Notes: generated by a model from the sequence alone, not told the origin. A stretch of 64,000 nt of DNA from DASWHX01 sp036397995 (GCA_036397995.1 DASWHX010000046.1:19668-83667); one strand, 5' to 3'. Shown: positions 25,837 through 34,681, counted from the first letter of the stretch. Program-made: numbers and translations.

Positions 25837-26047
25837 ACAAGCATCGATAGAGCAAGACGGAACAATAATTGAAGCATTATCCAATGCAATGTTTAGAGTT
25901 GAACTGGAAAATGGGCACCAGGTAATTGCCCATATCTCCGGTAAAATGAGAATGCATTATATAAAAATATTACCTGGCGACAAGGTCAAACTGGAAATGT
26001 CTCCCTATGATCTTACAAAAGGAAGAATTGTTTACAGATATAAGTAG
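25829..26047 (+). CDS. infA: Translation initiation factor IF-1
   Basis: IF-1 occupies the A site during initiation. The 72-residue protein is a single OB fold of normal length (MAKQASIEQDGTIIEALSNA, then FRVELENGHQVIAHISGKMR and GDKVKLEMSPYDLTKGRI). The ATG lies inside the end of map, so the two are coupled. rpmJ follows 8 bases later. Confidence 0.98.
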   Translation: MAKQASIEQDGTIIEALSNAMFRVELENGHQVIAHISGKMRMHYIKILPGDKVKLEMSPYDLTKGRIVYRYK

Positions 26048-26055
26048 AGTTAGTC

Positions 26056-26172
26056 ATGAAAGTAAAAGCATCAGTAAAAAAGAGAAGCGCAGATTGTAAA
26101 GTAATCAGGCGGAAGGGAAAGCTTTACGTGATAAACAAAAAGAACCCAAGATTTAAGCAACGTCAAGGTTAA
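26056..26172 (+). CDS. rpmJ: 50S ribosomal protein L36, zinc-free form
   Basis: A 38-residue open frame starting MKVKASVKKRSADCKVIRRK and ending NPRFKQRQG is L36 (bL36). Of the four zinc ligands in the classical form (three Cys and one His), only C14 remains: position 11 is Ser, position 27 is Asn and the His is Phe. This is therefore the zinc-independent form common in this phylum. It sits between infA and rpsM as expected. Confidence 0.96.
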   Translation: MKVKASVKKRSADCKVIRRKGKLYVINKKNPRFKQRQG

Positions 26173-26186
26173 AATATTAGAATACT

Positions 26187-26567
26187 ATGGCACGAATTTC
26201 AGGTGTAGATATTCCAGATAGTAAAAGAGGTGAGGTAGGACTCACTTACATTTATGGTATCGGAAGGAGGTCGGCTCAAAAAATATTAACAAAAGCAGGA
26301 GTTGACTGGAATAAGAAAGTGAGCGAGTGGAATGATGAAGAATCAAACAAGATTCGATCAATCATTACGGATAATTTCCGCGTCGAAGGTTCCTTAAAAT
26401 CCGAAGTGCAGCTAAGTCTCAAGCGATTGTTAGACATTGGCTGTTACAGAGGACTCCGGCATCGTAAAGGACTTCCTGTTCGTGGACAGAAGACTAAGAA
26501 TAATGCAAGGACTAGAAAAGGCAAGAGAAAAACAGTGGCAAATAAGAAAAGGGCACCTAAGGGTTAA
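26187..26567 (+). CDS. rpsM: 30S ribosomal protein S13
   Basis: S13 (uS13) forms intersubunit bridges with L5 and the L1 side of the head. The 126-residue protein has MARISGVDIPDSKRGEVGLT, YGIGRRSAQKIL and the C-terminal RGLRHRKGLPVRGQKTKNNA with a basic tail that touches P-site tRNA. Normal length. Confidence 0.98.
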   Translation: MARISGVDIPDSKRGEVGLTYIYGIGRRSAQKILTKAGVDWNKKVSEWNDEESNKIRSIITDNFRVEGSLKSEVQLSLKRLLDIGCYRGLRHRKGLPVRGQKTKNNARTRKGKRKTVANKKRAPKG

Positions 26568-26581
26568 TAGTTAATAAAGCG

Positions 26582-26974
26582 ATGGCTGAAAAAAGAAAAG
26601 ACAAAGCAAGAAAGAGAGTAGTTCATGTTGAAGCTGTGGGTCAGGTTCATATACAGGCAACTTTCAACAATATTATTATTTCCATTACCAATATGCAGGG
26701 CCAGGTAGTTTCCTGGGCATCAGCAGGTAAGATGGGATTTAAGGGTTCCAAAAAGAACACGCCATACGCGGCTCAGGTAGCAGCCTCTGACTGTTCTCAA
26801 AAAGCCTTCGACCTTGGCTTAAGAAAAGCGGAAGTATTTGTTAAAGGTCCTGGATCAGGAAGGGAATCAGCAATCAGAACTATTCAATCAACTGGAATTG
26901 AAATTACAACCATAAAAGATGTTACCCCTCTTCCACATAACGGTTGCAGACCTCCGAAAAGAAGAAGAGTTTAA
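26582..26974 (+). CDS. rpsK: 30S ribosomal protein S11
   Basis: S11 (uS11) lies on the 30S platform near the E site. Its 130 residues contain HIQATFNNIIISITNMQGQV, SAGKMGFKGSKKNTPYAAQV and the C-terminal signature DVTPLPHNGCRPPKRRRV. Normal length. The rpsD start follows 11 bases later. Confidence 0.98.
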   Translation: MAEKRKDKARKRVVHVEAVGQVHIQATFNNIIISITNMQGQVVSWASAGKMGFKGSKKNTPYAAQVAASDCSQKAFDLGLRKAEVFVKGPGSGRESAIRTIQSTGIEITTIKDVTPLPHNGCRPPKRRRV

Positions 26975-26985
26975 AAAGAAATAAA

Positions 26986-27588
26986 ATGGCAAGATATACA
27001 GGACCAAAAGCAAAAGTAGCACGAAGGTTTAATGATCCAATCTTTGGGCCAAGCAGGGCAGTTCAGAAGAAAGCATACCCTCCCGGCCAGCATGGAAGAA
27101 ACAGGAGAAGGAAACAGTCGGAATACTCGCTGCAATTGATGGAAAAACAAAAAGCGAAATACACATACGGCGTTCTTGAACGTCAGTTCGAAAACCTTTT
27201 TCATACCGCGGCTGCAAAACCAGGTATTACCGGAGAGGTTTTGCTTCAATTACTGGAAGCCAGGCTGGATAATACCGTTTACAGACTTGGGATTGCACCC
27301 ACCAGGAGAGCTGCCAGGCAACTAGTTTTACACAAGCACATAACCGTAAACGGCAAAGTCGTAAACATAGCCTCTTTTGAAATAAGGATTGGTGATGTCG
27401 TTGCAGTTAGAGAAAAATCAAAATCATTGTTGGCAATAACTGAATCTCTTGCTGCCAATCCAAAGAAATTTCCCTGGCTTGAGTGGAATGCCTCTGCTCT
27501 CGAAGGCAAACTTATTAGTATGCCAATCAGGGAAGATATTCCTGAGAATATTCAGGAACAATTAATCGTTGAACTTTATTCTAAATAA
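26986..27588 (+). CDS. rpsD: 30S ribosomal protein S4
   Basis: S4 (uS4) is a primary 16S rRNA binder at the mRNA entry site. An open frame reaches back to 26944 inside rpsK, but the family N-terminus MARYTGPKAKVARRFNDPIF starts at the ATG at 26986, giving 200 residues. The S4 RNA-binding domain (LEARLDNTVYRLGIAPTRRA, RQLVLHKHITVNGKVVNIAS) is intact. The N-terminal zinc cysteines of some S4 forms are absent. Confidence 0.97.
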   Translation: MARYTGPKAKVARRFNDPIFGPSRAVQKKAYPPGQHGRNRRRKQSEYSLQLMEKQKAKYTYGVLERQFENLFHTAAAKPGITGEVLLQLLEARLDNTVYRLGIAPTRRAARQLVLHKHITVNGKVVNIASFEIRIGDVVAVREKSKSLLAITESLAANPKKFPWLEWNASALEGKLISMPIREDIPENIQEQLIVELYSK

Positions 27589-27629
27589 TAATTATCTCTG
27601 TTGAAGAGAAAAATCAAATAACTAAAAAT

Positions 27630-28619
27630 ATGTCAATACTTGCATTTCAAATGCCTGAAAAGGTGGTAATGGAAAAATCCGATGATTTCCATGGATTATT
27701 TACTTTTAAACCGCTGGAAAAAGGGTATGGTGTCACCATTGGTAATGCACTAAGAAGAATATTATTGTCCTCGTTGGAGGGCTATGCAATAACAGGGGTA
27801 AAAATACCAGGTGTTTTACATGAATTTTCTACTGTGGAAGGAATAGTTGAGGATGTGTCCGAAGTGATCCTTAATTTGAAAATGGTGAGATTTAAGAAAA
27901 TCGCCGAAAGCATAGACAGCAAAATAATAGTGAGTGTTAAAAAGCAAAGTGTACTTACTGCCGGTGATCTTATCAGGTTTACAAACTCCTTTGAGATACT
28001 AAACCCTGACCAGGTAATTTGTAATCTGGATGAATCTGTTAATTTGGAGCTTGAATTAACAGTTGAAAAGGGAAGAGGATATTTGCCAGCGGAAGAGAAC
28101 AAACCTAGCGAGCAAATTTTTGGGTTTATTCCCATTGATGCGGTTTTTACACCTATCAAAAATGTGAAATTTAGTGTGGAAAATACTCGTGTTGAACAAA
28201 AGACCGATTATGAAATGTTGATTCTGGATATTGAAACCGATGGTTCGATACATCCGGAAAACGCACTGAAAGGAGCAGCAAATATCCTGATTCAGCATTT
28301 TATGCTGTTCTCTGACCAAAATATGGTGCTTGAACCAACAGATTCCGGCGAACCAGAGGCTGTGGATGAGGAAATGCTCCACATGAGAAAATTACTTAAA
28401 ACCCCGCTGAACGACCTGGATTTATCTGTAAGAGCTTACAACTGTTTGAAGGCTGCAGATGTGAAAACCTTGGGAGATCTTGTGAGACTGGAAATTTCTG
28501 ACATGATGAAATTTAGAAATTTTGGTAAGAAATCACTTGCCGAACTCGAGCAGTTGATTGCTGAAAAGAACCTCACTTTTGGGATGGATCTCTCAAAATA
28601 TAAACTTGAAGAAGACTAA
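27630..28619 (+). CDS. rpoA: DNA-directed RNA polymerase subunit alpha
   Basis: The alpha subunit dimerises to start RNA polymerase assembly. The 329-residue protein has the N-terminal dimerisation domain (GYGVTIGNALRRILLSSLEG, residues about 32-51) and the C-terminal domain with helix-hairpin-helix folds (LDLSVRAYNCLKAADVKTLG, FGKKSLAELEQLI). It lies 41 bases after rpsD and 5 before rplQ, the standard alpha operon order. Confidence 0.98.
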   Translation: MSILAFQMPEKVVMEKSDDFHGLFTFKPLEKGYGVTIGNALRRILLSSLEGYAITGVKIPGVLHEFSTVEGIVEDVSEVILNLKMVRFKKIAESIDSKIIVSVKKQSVLTAGDLIRFTNSFEILNPDQVICNLDESVNLELELTVEKGRGYLPAEENKPSEQIFGFIPIDAVFTPIKNVKFSVENTRVEQKTDYEMLILDIETDGSIHPENALKGAANILIQHFMLFSDQNMVLEPTDSGEPEAVDEEMLHMRKLLKTPLNDLDLSVRAYNCLKAADVKTLGDLVRLEISDMMKFRNFGKKSLAELEQLIAEKNLTFGMDLSKYKLEED

Positions 28620-28624
28620 GACAA

Positions 28625-29248
28625 ATGAGACACGGGAAGAAATTCAATCATCTAGGCAGGACTTCCTCTCACAGGAAATCAATGCTTTCTAATATGGCTT
28701 CCTCATTGATTCTAAAGAAAAGAATCAAAACTACAGTAGCCAAGGCAAAAGCATTGCGCCTGTATGTGGAACCCCTTTTGACAAAGGCAAAAAGTGATAC
28801 GACACACTCAAGACGAGTTGTATTCAGTTATTTGCAGAATAAATACTCATTACAAGAATTATTTGGCGATATAGCTTCAAGGATTGCTGAACGTCCGGGG
28901 GGATATACACGGATTCTGAAAACTGGAAATCGTTTAGGTGATAATGCTGAAATGTGCATCATTGAACTTGTTGATTACAACGAAGGTCTGCTGAAAACAG
29001 AGAAATCAGCTAAATCGAAGACCAGGAGAGGTCGATCAAAGAAGAAGTACTCAGATTCGGAAGATACAATGACCACAGCTGAAGTTGTTGAGGAAACCAC
29101 TGCCGCAGTCGAAGTGGTTGCAGAAGAAGAAAGTGTCGAAACTAAGAAACCAGAAGCTTCATCAGAAACTCAGGAAGGAACTACTGATGATGAATCGAAA
29201 CAGAACCCGGAAGCAGAAGGGTCTGATGAAAAGAATAAGGAGAATTAA
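28625..29248 (+). CDS. rplQ: 50S ribosomal protein L17 with acidic C-terminal extension
   Basis: L17 (bL17) lies near the tunnel exit. Residues 1-120 are the usual protein (MRHGKKFNHLGRTSSHRKSM, then LILKKRIKTTVAKAKALR and TRILKTGNRLGDNAEMCIIE). Residues 121-207 are extra: a short basic patch (KSKTRRGRSKKKYS) and then a long Glu/Thr/Val-rich acidic tail. The tail is low-complexity and probably disordered. It ends the ribosomal cluster, with a strong terminator behind it. Confidence 0.96.
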   Translation: MRHGKKFNHLGRTSSHRKSMLSNMASSLILKKRIKTTVAKAKALRLYVEPLLTKAKSDTTHSRRVVFSYLQNKYSLQELFGDIASRIAERPGGYTRILKTGNRLGDNAEMCIIELVDYNEGLLKTEKSAKSKTRRGRSKKKYSDSEDTMTTAEVVEETTAAVEVVAEEESVETKKPEASSETQEGTTDDESKQNPEAEGSDEKNKEN

Positions 29249-29272
29249 TGCGTAAATTGCAGTTAAATAGAG

Positions 29273-29305
29273 AAAGGGATTAGAGATTTATCTAATCCCT
29301 TTTTA
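29273..29305 (+). terminator. Rho-independent terminator after rplQ
   Basis: AAAGGGATTAGA (29273-29284) pairs with TCTAATCCCTTT (29291-29302) around a 6-base loop, within a T-rich run that continues to 29305 and beyond. It is a perfect 12-base stem and marks the end of the long rpsH-rplQ transcript. Confidence 0.93.
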
Positions 29306-29328
29306 TTTTTGGGGCCAAATCCTATCCA

Positions 29329-30444
29329 ATGAAAATAGCATCCAGGAAAAAAGCATATCTGGTTCTGCAGGATGGTTTGATTCTTCAGGGTATCTCAATT
29401 GGAAAATCCGGAACCAGGGGTGGAGAAATCTGCTTTAATACAGGGATGACAGGATACCAGGAAATTTACACCGATCCCTCTTATTTTGGCCAGATAATAG
29501 TTAGTACAGCTGCTCACATTGGCAATTATGGAGCAATGAGTACTGAGCAAGAGTCATCAGGCGCTAAAATCAGCGGATTAGTTGTAAATGAATTTTCCCA
29601 GGTTTATTCCCGGGAAACTGCAGACGAAAGCTTGCAAAATTACCTGGAAAGAAATGAAATTGTAGGAATTGCCGACATCGATACACGTAAGTTAGTAAGG
29701 CACATTCGCAGCAAAGGTGCAATGAATGCTATCATCTCATCAGAACTTGAGCCGGATGCCCTTAAAACCGAACTTAACAAAATTCCATCTATGGAAGGGT
29801 CTGAACTTTCATCGGTGGTGTCAACCAAAGAACCCTATTTTGTTGGCGAATCAAAAAATTCATTCCGAATTGCTGCCCTTGATCTTGGGATAAAGAAAAG
29901 TATTTTGACTAATCTGGTTGAAAGAGGATGCCTTGTTCAGGTATTTCCAGCCAAAACTAGCTTTACGGATATGGAGAAATGGGATCCGGACGGTTATTTC
30001 ATAAGCAATGGTCCTGGGGATCCTGCTGCTATGGAATACGCGGTAGAAACAGTTAAGGAAGTGCTCAATAAGAATATTCCCTTGTTTGGAATCTGCCTTG
30101 GCCATCAAATTCTTGCCCGTGCATGCGGAATAAGTACTTACAAGATGCACCATGGTCACCGGGGGCTTAATCACCCGGTGAAGAATTTGAACACCGGAAG
30201 AAGTGAAATCACATCTCAGAATCATGGGTTCTGCGTGAACGGAGATGAAACCAGTAAGAATAAGAATTTAAAAATTACTCACGTTAACCTTAATGACAAA
30301 ACCATAGAAGGGTTTGAAGTATTGAATAAGAAAGCGTTCAGTGTTCAGTATCATCCGGAAGCCTCGCCAGGACCACACGACTCCCGTTACCTGTTCGACA
30401 ACTTCATCGAAATGGTAAAAAAATCTAAAAAGATTAACGTATGA
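29329..30444 (+). CDS. carA: Carbamoyl-phosphate synthase small subunit
   Basis: CarA is the glutaminase subunit that feeds ammonia to CarB for pyrimidine and arginine synthesis. The 371-residue protein has the N-terminal small-chain domain (FNTGMTGYQEIYTDPSYFGQ) and a class I glutamine amidotransferase domain with the oxyanion segment NGPGDPAAME, nucleophile Cys in FGICLGHQ and the His/Glu pair in YHPEASPGPHDS. carB is not in the window, so the two subunits are unlinked here. The last 4 bases overlap eno (ATGA). Confidence 0.97.
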   Translation: MKIASRKKAYLVLQDGLILQGISIGKSGTRGGEICFNTGMTGYQEIYTDPSYFGQIIVSTAAHIGNYGAMSTEQESSGAKISGLVVNEFSQVYSRETADESLQNYLERNEIVGIADIDTRKLVRHIRSKGAMNAIISSELEPDALKTELNKIPSMEGSELSSVVSTKEPYFVGESKNSFRIAALDLGIKKSILTNLVERGCLVQVFPAKTSFTDMEKWDPDGYFISNGPGDPAAMEYAVETVKEVLNKNIPLFGICLGHQILARACGISTYKMHHGHRGLNHPVKNLNTGRSEITSQNHGFCVNGDETSKNKNLKITHVNLNDKTIEGFEVLNKKAFSVQYHPEASPGPHDSRYLFDNFIEMVKKSKKINV

Positions 30445-31715
30445 GCTTTATTGAAGAAATAATCGCCCGACAAATTTTTGATTCGAGAGGTAATCCTACA
30501 ATTGAAGTTGACGTTCTGACCGAAAATGGATTCATAGGACGTGCTGCAGTCCCATCTGGTGCTTCCACAGGAAGCCATGAAGCGGTTGAATTACGAGATG
30601 GAGGACCGAATTATATGGGAAAGGGTGTATTGAAAGCCGTAAAGAATGTTAATGAACTTATTTCACCTGAATTGATCGGAATGCCAGTTATGGAGCAAAC
30701 TTTGATTGATAACTTGTTGATACAATTGGATGGCTCACCCAACAAAAGCAAAATGGGTGCTAATGCCATTTTAGGGGCCTCACTGGCTGTTGCAAAAGCA
30801 GCTGCTCAGGAATCAGGTCAACCTTTATTCAGATATGTCGGTGGCGTAAATGCTTGCACAATGCCAATTCCTATGATGAACATTTTAAATGGTGGAAGCC
30901 ACGCGGATAACTCAATTGATTTTCAAGAGTTCATGATTATGCCAATGAAGGCTTCAAGTTTTTCTGAAGCTCTGAGAATGGGTACCGAAGTGTTCCACAA
31001 TCTGAAGAAGGTATTAACCTCCAAGGGGTTGTCGACTAATGTTGGAGATGAAGGAGGATTTGCTCCTAATATAAAATCTAATGTAGAGGCCATTGAATTG
31101 GTTTTGATTAGTATCGAGAAAGCGGGTTACAAACCCGGTGAAGACATCTTTATTGCGCTGGATGCTGCTTCATCCGAATTTTATGATATTAAAAAGTCAA
31201 GGTACATTCTCAAAAAATCTACCAGGGAAGAACTATCATCATCGGAACTGGCTGCATTCTGGAAGGAGTGGGTAGATAAATACCCTATTGTTTCAATCGA
31301 GGATGGTATGGCCGAAGATGATTGGGACGGGTGGAAAGAACTCACGAATGTAATTGGCAGCAAAGTTCAGATTGTGGGTGATGACCTTTTTGTGACCAAT
31401 GTTGAAAGGTTACAAAAAGGAATTGATGAGGGCATTGCCAATAGTATTCTGATTAAAGTTAACCAGATCGGAACGCTAACAGAAACAATTAATGCGGTGA
31501 ATCTTGCCACCCGCAACTCCTATACTTCGGTAATGTCCCATCGATCCGGAGAAACGGAAGATAATACCATAGCTGATTTGGCAGTGGCACTTAATACCGG
31601 TCAGATTAAAACCGGATCAGCCTCCAGGTCAGACAGAATGGCTAAATATAATCAGCTTTTGAGAATTGAAGAGGAGCTTGGGGAGGTGGCCTATTTTCCA
31701 AATAAATTGAAATAA
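30441..31715 (+). CDS. eno: Enolase
   Basis: Enolase interconverts 2-phosphoglycerate and phosphoenolpyruvate in glycolysis. The 424-residue protein shows the N-terminal SRGNPTIEVDV and GRAAVPSGASTGSHEAVELR, the metal site VSIEDGMAEDDWDGW and GDDLFVTN, the catalytic Lys in ILIKVNQIGTLTE, and SHRSGETEDNTIADLAVA. Full length. It overlaps carA by 4 bases, so both share one transcript; the carA-eno pair behind rplQ is seen in Cytophagia. Confidence 0.98.
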   Translation: MSFIEEIIARQIFDSRGNPTIEVDVLTENGFIGRAAVPSGASTGSHEAVELRDGGPNYMGKGVLKAVKNVNELISPELIGMPVMEQTLIDNLLIQLDGSPNKSKMGANAILGASLAVAKAAAQESGQPLFRYVGGVNACTMPIPMMNILNGGSHADNSIDFQEFMIMPMKASSFSEALRMGTEVFHNLKKVLTSKGLSTNVGDEGGFAPNIKSNVEAIELVLISIEKAGYKPGEDIFIALDAASSEFYDIKKSRYILKKSTREELSSSELAAFWKEWVDKYPIVSIEDGMAEDDWDGWKELTNVIGSKVQIVGDDLFVTNVERLQKGIDEGIANSILIKVNQIGTLTETINAVNLATRNSYTSVMSHRSGETEDNTIADLAVALNTGQIKTGSASRSDRMAKYNQLLRIEEELGEVAYFPNKLK

Positions 31716-31717
31716 TC

Positions 31718-31744
31718 AGGGAAGTAATAGTAATTCCTTTTTAT
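31718..31744 (+). terminator. Weak terminator-like hairpin after eno
   Basis: AGGGA near 31718-31722 can pair with TTCCT near 31734-31738 (one G-T pair), and a T-rich stretch follows. The stem is only about five pairs, so this is a weak candidate. Confidence 0.35.
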
Positions 31745-31787
31745 TTTACTGTTATTAATATTATTTTTAGGATAATTTGAATATGAT

Positions 31788-32081
31788 ATGAGAGTCAAAT
31801 TACCTGCCTATCTCAAGAATTTCTACTTTATAATCGCGGTATTCTTTTTGATCTGGATGCTTTTTGTCGATTCAAATGATGTTTTTTCCCAACTTAAACT
31901 CAGAAAAAAGGTAACTACCCTCGAACAAGAAAAGGAATACTACCTGGAGAAAATTGAAGAAGTGAAAAAGGATCGGGAGGAGTTGCTGAGTAACCAGGAA
32001 CTTCTTGAAAAATTTGCCCGGGAAAAATATCTGATGAAGAAAAAGACAGAAGATATCTATCTTGTAGTTGAGGAAAAGTAG
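31788..32081 (+). CDS. Septum formation initiator family protein (DivIC/FtsB-like)
   Basis: A 97-residue protein with a short cytoplasmic N-terminus, one membrane segment (about residues 11-28, FYFIIAVFFLIWMLFV) and a periplasmic coiled coil (about 36-72, LKLRKKVTTLEQEKEYYLEK) ending in the family motif LEKFAREKYLMKKKTEDIYL. This architecture is that of DivIC/FtsB, which joins FtsL and FtsQ in the divisome to control septal peptidoglycan synthesis. It lies downstream of eno, as ftsB does in many bacteria. The family assignment is firm; FtsB and DivIC cannot be told apart by sequence here. Confidence 0.88.
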   Translation: MRVKLPAYLKNFYFIIAVFFLIWMLFVDSNDVFSQLKLRKKVTTLEQEKEYYLEKIEEVKKDREELLSNQELLEKFAREKYLMKKKTEDIYLVVEEK

Positions 32082-32086
32082 AATTA

Positions 32087-32623
32087 ATGAAAAAGTTTTT
32101 GCTGGTACCTTTTATCCTGGTCTCATTCCCGGCTATATGTCAATATGATCAATTGATCGGAAAAGATGTTCCATTAATAGAAAGGTTTTATGTGGGTGGC
32201 GGCTTTGGTCTGGGATTTAGCAGTTTCTCGGATTATGTTGCCGTCTCTCCAAATATTGGATACCGGATTACAGAAAGAGGGTCAATTGGTATTGGAGTAT
32301 TGTATCAGTATAGAAACTATAAAGCCTATGATGTAAAGACTGATGATTGGGGCGGCAGTATCTTTACAAGGTATAAAGTTTTTGGCCCGGCTTTCGCCGC
32401 AGCAGAATACGAATATATAAATTTTGAATTCGTAACTGCAACACTAACCACATTTCGTGGTGACTATTCAAGTTTCATGGTAGGTGCAGGAATTGCTCAA
32501 CCAATAACACGGAACGTTTCTTTCATCATTTCTGCGATGTACAACCTTACTTACAGGGAAACTGACGGTGGGCCGTATTCCTCACCCTGGAATTTACGCG
32601 TAGGAATATCTGCAGGTTTTTAA
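32087..32623 (+). CDS. Small outer-membrane beta-barrel protein, function unknown
   Basis: A 178-residue protein with a signal peptide (MKKFLLVPFILVSFPAICQ, likely cut after the C-Q region). The rest alternates polar and aromatic/hydrophobic residues with Gly-rich turns (YVGGGFGLGFSSFS, GSIGIGVLYQYRNY), the pattern of an eight-strand barrel of the OmpW/OmpX size. No specific function can be read. It begins 5 bases after the divIC-like gene. Its stop overlaps the stop of the opposing Ldh-family gene by 4 bases. Confidence 0.75.
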   Translation: MKKFLLVPFILVSFPAICQYDQLIGKDVPLIERFYVGGGFGLGFSSFSDYVAVSPNIGYRITERGSIGIGVLYQYRNYKAYDVKTDDWGGSIFTRYKVFGPAFAAAEYEYINFEFVTATLTTFRGDYSSFMVGAGIAQPITRNVSFIISAMYNLTYRETDGGPYSSPWNLRVGISAGF

Positions 32624-33687
32624 AAATCAAGTCCGAATTTTTCCGCCAGTACTTTAAGTGATTCTTCAACCTTAGGATCCAGGTTAATCCCGTTTTTTAG
32701 CCGTTTAATTTCTTCCTCTCGCTCCACATCGCCTGGTATTAATACCCTTTCCTGGCCGTCGATGGTTTGTGCATTTCTGAACCTGCCAATCCATTTATCC
32801 ATGTTTTCCTTGAATTCTTTTGCGTCTCTGAATGCATCAATTCTCATTACTCCAAAAAAATGACCTATGCCATCACCAACCAAATCGTTCCTGACTGGCA
32901 GGAAGCTGACAAACGGCGGCACCCACGGACCATAATTTGCGCCAGATAAAATTGCTGAAAAAATATCTACCAGGGAACCCAGGATATAGCCTTTGTGGCC
33001 GCCTGTTTCTCTGATTCCGCCTAAAGGCAATAATGCGCCGCCATTTTGAACTTCGTTAGGATCCTGAGAGGGGAGGCCTTCTTTTGTCTGCACCCAACCT
33101 ATTGGAGCCTTTCCACCCTGTCGCTGCAGTATTTCGAGCTTTCCATTAGCGGCGGTTGTGGTAGCAAAATCAGCAACATATGGAGGTTCTGTACCGGCGG
33201 GAATCGCCACAGAAATTGGATTCGTTCCAAGTAGTCTTTCTTTAGAGAATGTCGGAGCAACGAGTGGGCTTGCATTTGTCATTGAGATTCCAATCATGTC
33301 ATGCTGCAAGGCAAGCATTGAATGGTAGGCGGCAATTCCAAAATGATTTGAATTTCTGACTGCCACCCATCCCGTTCCGACTTTTTTTGCTTTCTTTATT
33401 GCAATCTCCATGGCGAATGGTGACACGACCAAACCAAGTCCTCTATCACCATCAACTACTGCCGTGCCCGGTGTTTCATGAGTTATTCTGATCACCGGCT
33501 TACTATTGATTCGACCTGCTTCCCATAGTCTAACATATCCGGGAAGCCGGGCAGATCCATGCGAATCTATCCCACGAAGGTCTGCTGAAATCAAAACGTC
33601 TGCTGCAAGGTTTGCATCAATGGGGCTACATCCCATTTTAAGAAAGACGTTGGTGCAAAATTCTTTAAGGCGGGCAGGTATAACCAT
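32620..33687 (-). CDS. Ldh family (malate/L-lactate/ureidoglycolate-type) oxidoreductase
   Basis: A 355-residue NAD(P)-dependent 2-hydroxyacid dehydrogenase of the Ldh2/MDH2/YlbC family, unrelated to the Rossmann-fold LDH. Family marks are ADLRGIDSHGSARLPGYVRL, the active-site region VRNSNHFGIAAYHSML, and LLGTNPISVAIPAG followed by FATTTAANGKLE. Substrate cannot be fixed: malate, L-lactate, sulfolactate or ureidoglycolate enzymes share these motifs, and no pathway genes lie nearby. It is 8 bases downstream of the Ppx/GppA gene on the same strand, so the two are probably co-transcribed. Confidence 0.88.
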   Translation of the reverse strand: MVIPARLKEFCTNVFLKMGCSPIDANLAADVLISADLRGIDSHGSARLPGYVRLWEAGRINSKPVIRITHETPGTAVVDGDRGLGLVVSPFAMEIAIKKAKKVGTGWVAVRNSNHFGIAAYHSMLALQHDMIGISMTNASPLVAPTFSKERLLGTNPISVAIPAGTEPPYVADFATTTAANGKLEILQRQGGKAPIGWVQTKEGLPSQDPNEVQNGGALLPLGGIRETGGHKGYILGSLVDIFSAILSGANYGPWVPPFVSFLPVRNDLVGDGIGHFFGVMRIDAFRDAKEFKENMDKWIGRFRNAQTIDGQERVLIPGDVEREEEIKRLKNGINLDPKVEESLKVLAEKFGLDF

Positions 33688-33695
33688 GTTTGAAA

Positions 33696-34637
33696 TTACA
33701 CCAGATATTTTTGTGATTTCAAAAATTCTGAAAAAATTCCCTCTTTTAGAGAATAAGAGGAAACCCGAACTCCTTCAAATGAGTTCATCATTATAACTGA
33801 TTGGATTAAAATTGAAGCAACCACAATAAGATCTACCCGCATTTCTATCATCCCTGAAATTTGCAGTCTTTGGGCTCTGTTTTTAGAGATTATTTCAAGC
33901 TGAATATCTTTCATCCCTTCAATGGACAATGGAAGTTCGGTTTGGTCCGGAACAATCGCGATGTCATTTTTTCTCCTGTAAATCTCACTGAGGGTGTCAA
34001 ATGTGCCGGAAGATCCTATAAGGATTTTAGGTTTGTAAACATTGAGGGCCTGATACAGAGGAGTAAGCTTTTCAATCAAATATTGTTCAACATTTCTGAT
34101 TTCACCGGGAAGAATAGGATCATTTTCCTGAAATTTGTCGCTTAATCTTTGTGCACCTATTTCAAGGCTTTTCTTCCATTTTATTCCAGAGGAGTTCCCA
34201 ATAACAAACTCAACACTTCCGCCTCCTATGTCCATTATCAGGCCATCTGCTTCATCCATTTTCAATGCTAATGAAACACCTTCAAAGATATAAGCCGCTT
34301 CCTTTTCACCCGAAATGATCTCAATATCCATTCCCGTTATTCCAGTCAACTGGTCAATTATTTCTGACGAATTTCCGGAACTTCTGAGTGCGGAAGTAGC
34401 CACACATTTTGTACGCTCAACTTTGTACAAGTCAAGGAGATTCTTAATATGAAGAGCGGCAGAAAATGCTCTGTTTGCTGACTCAGGGGTTATAACACCT
34501 GTATTGATTCCACCCTGGCCAAGAGCAACATGAATTTTTTCTTTATGGATAAATGAATACTCCATCCCCTCCATTTCCGCTACCAGAACATGAAAAGTAT
34601 TCGTTCCAAGATCAACTATTCCGACTCTTGTTTTCAT
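33696..34637 (-). CDS. Ppx/GppA family phosphatase (exopolyphosphatase-like)
   Basis: A 313-residue member of the ASKHA fold. The N-terminal nucleotide/phosphate loop GIVDLGTNTFHVLVAE and the second loop MDIGGGSVEFVIG are typical, with ATSALRSSGNSSEIIDQL between. It lacks the C-terminal HD-like domain of the long E. coli enzymes, so it is the short form that hydrolyses polyphosphate or pppGpp in relatives. It heads a minus-strand pair with the Ldh-family gene and has a good promoter just upstream. Confidence 0.9.
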   Translation of the reverse strand: MKTRVGIVDLGTNTFHVLVAEMEGMEYSFIHKEKIHVALGQGGINTGVITPESANRAFSAALHIKNLLDLYKVERTKCVATSALRSSGNSSEIIDQLTGITGMDIEIISGEKEAAYIFEGVSLALKMDEADGLIMDIGGGSVEFVIGNSSGIKWKKSLEIGAQRLSDKFQENDPILPGEIRNVEQYLIEKLTPLYQALNVYKPKILIGSSGTFDTLSEIYRRKNDIAIVPDQTELPLSIEGMKDIQLEIISKNRAQRLQISGMIEMRVDLIVVASILIQSVIMMNSFEGVRVSSYSLKEGIFSEFLKSQKYLV

Positions 34638-34650
34638 AAAAAATTTGACG

Positions 34651-34681
34651 CGAATATAGTGTGAAGTTGAGATTCCGTCAA
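34651..34681 (-). promoter_or_regulatory. Promoter for the Ppx/GppA-Ldh pair
   Basis: On the minus strand, TTG (34681-34679), 20 bases, then TATATTCG (34658-34651), a 7-of-8 match to TAnnTTTG. Transcription would start near 34647, close to the Ppx/GppA ATG at 34637. Confidence 0.6.

Noticed and set aside
26944..26985. Upstream extension of rpsD into rpsK
   Set aside because: The added residues do not belong to S4; MARYTGPKAK at 26986 is the family start.
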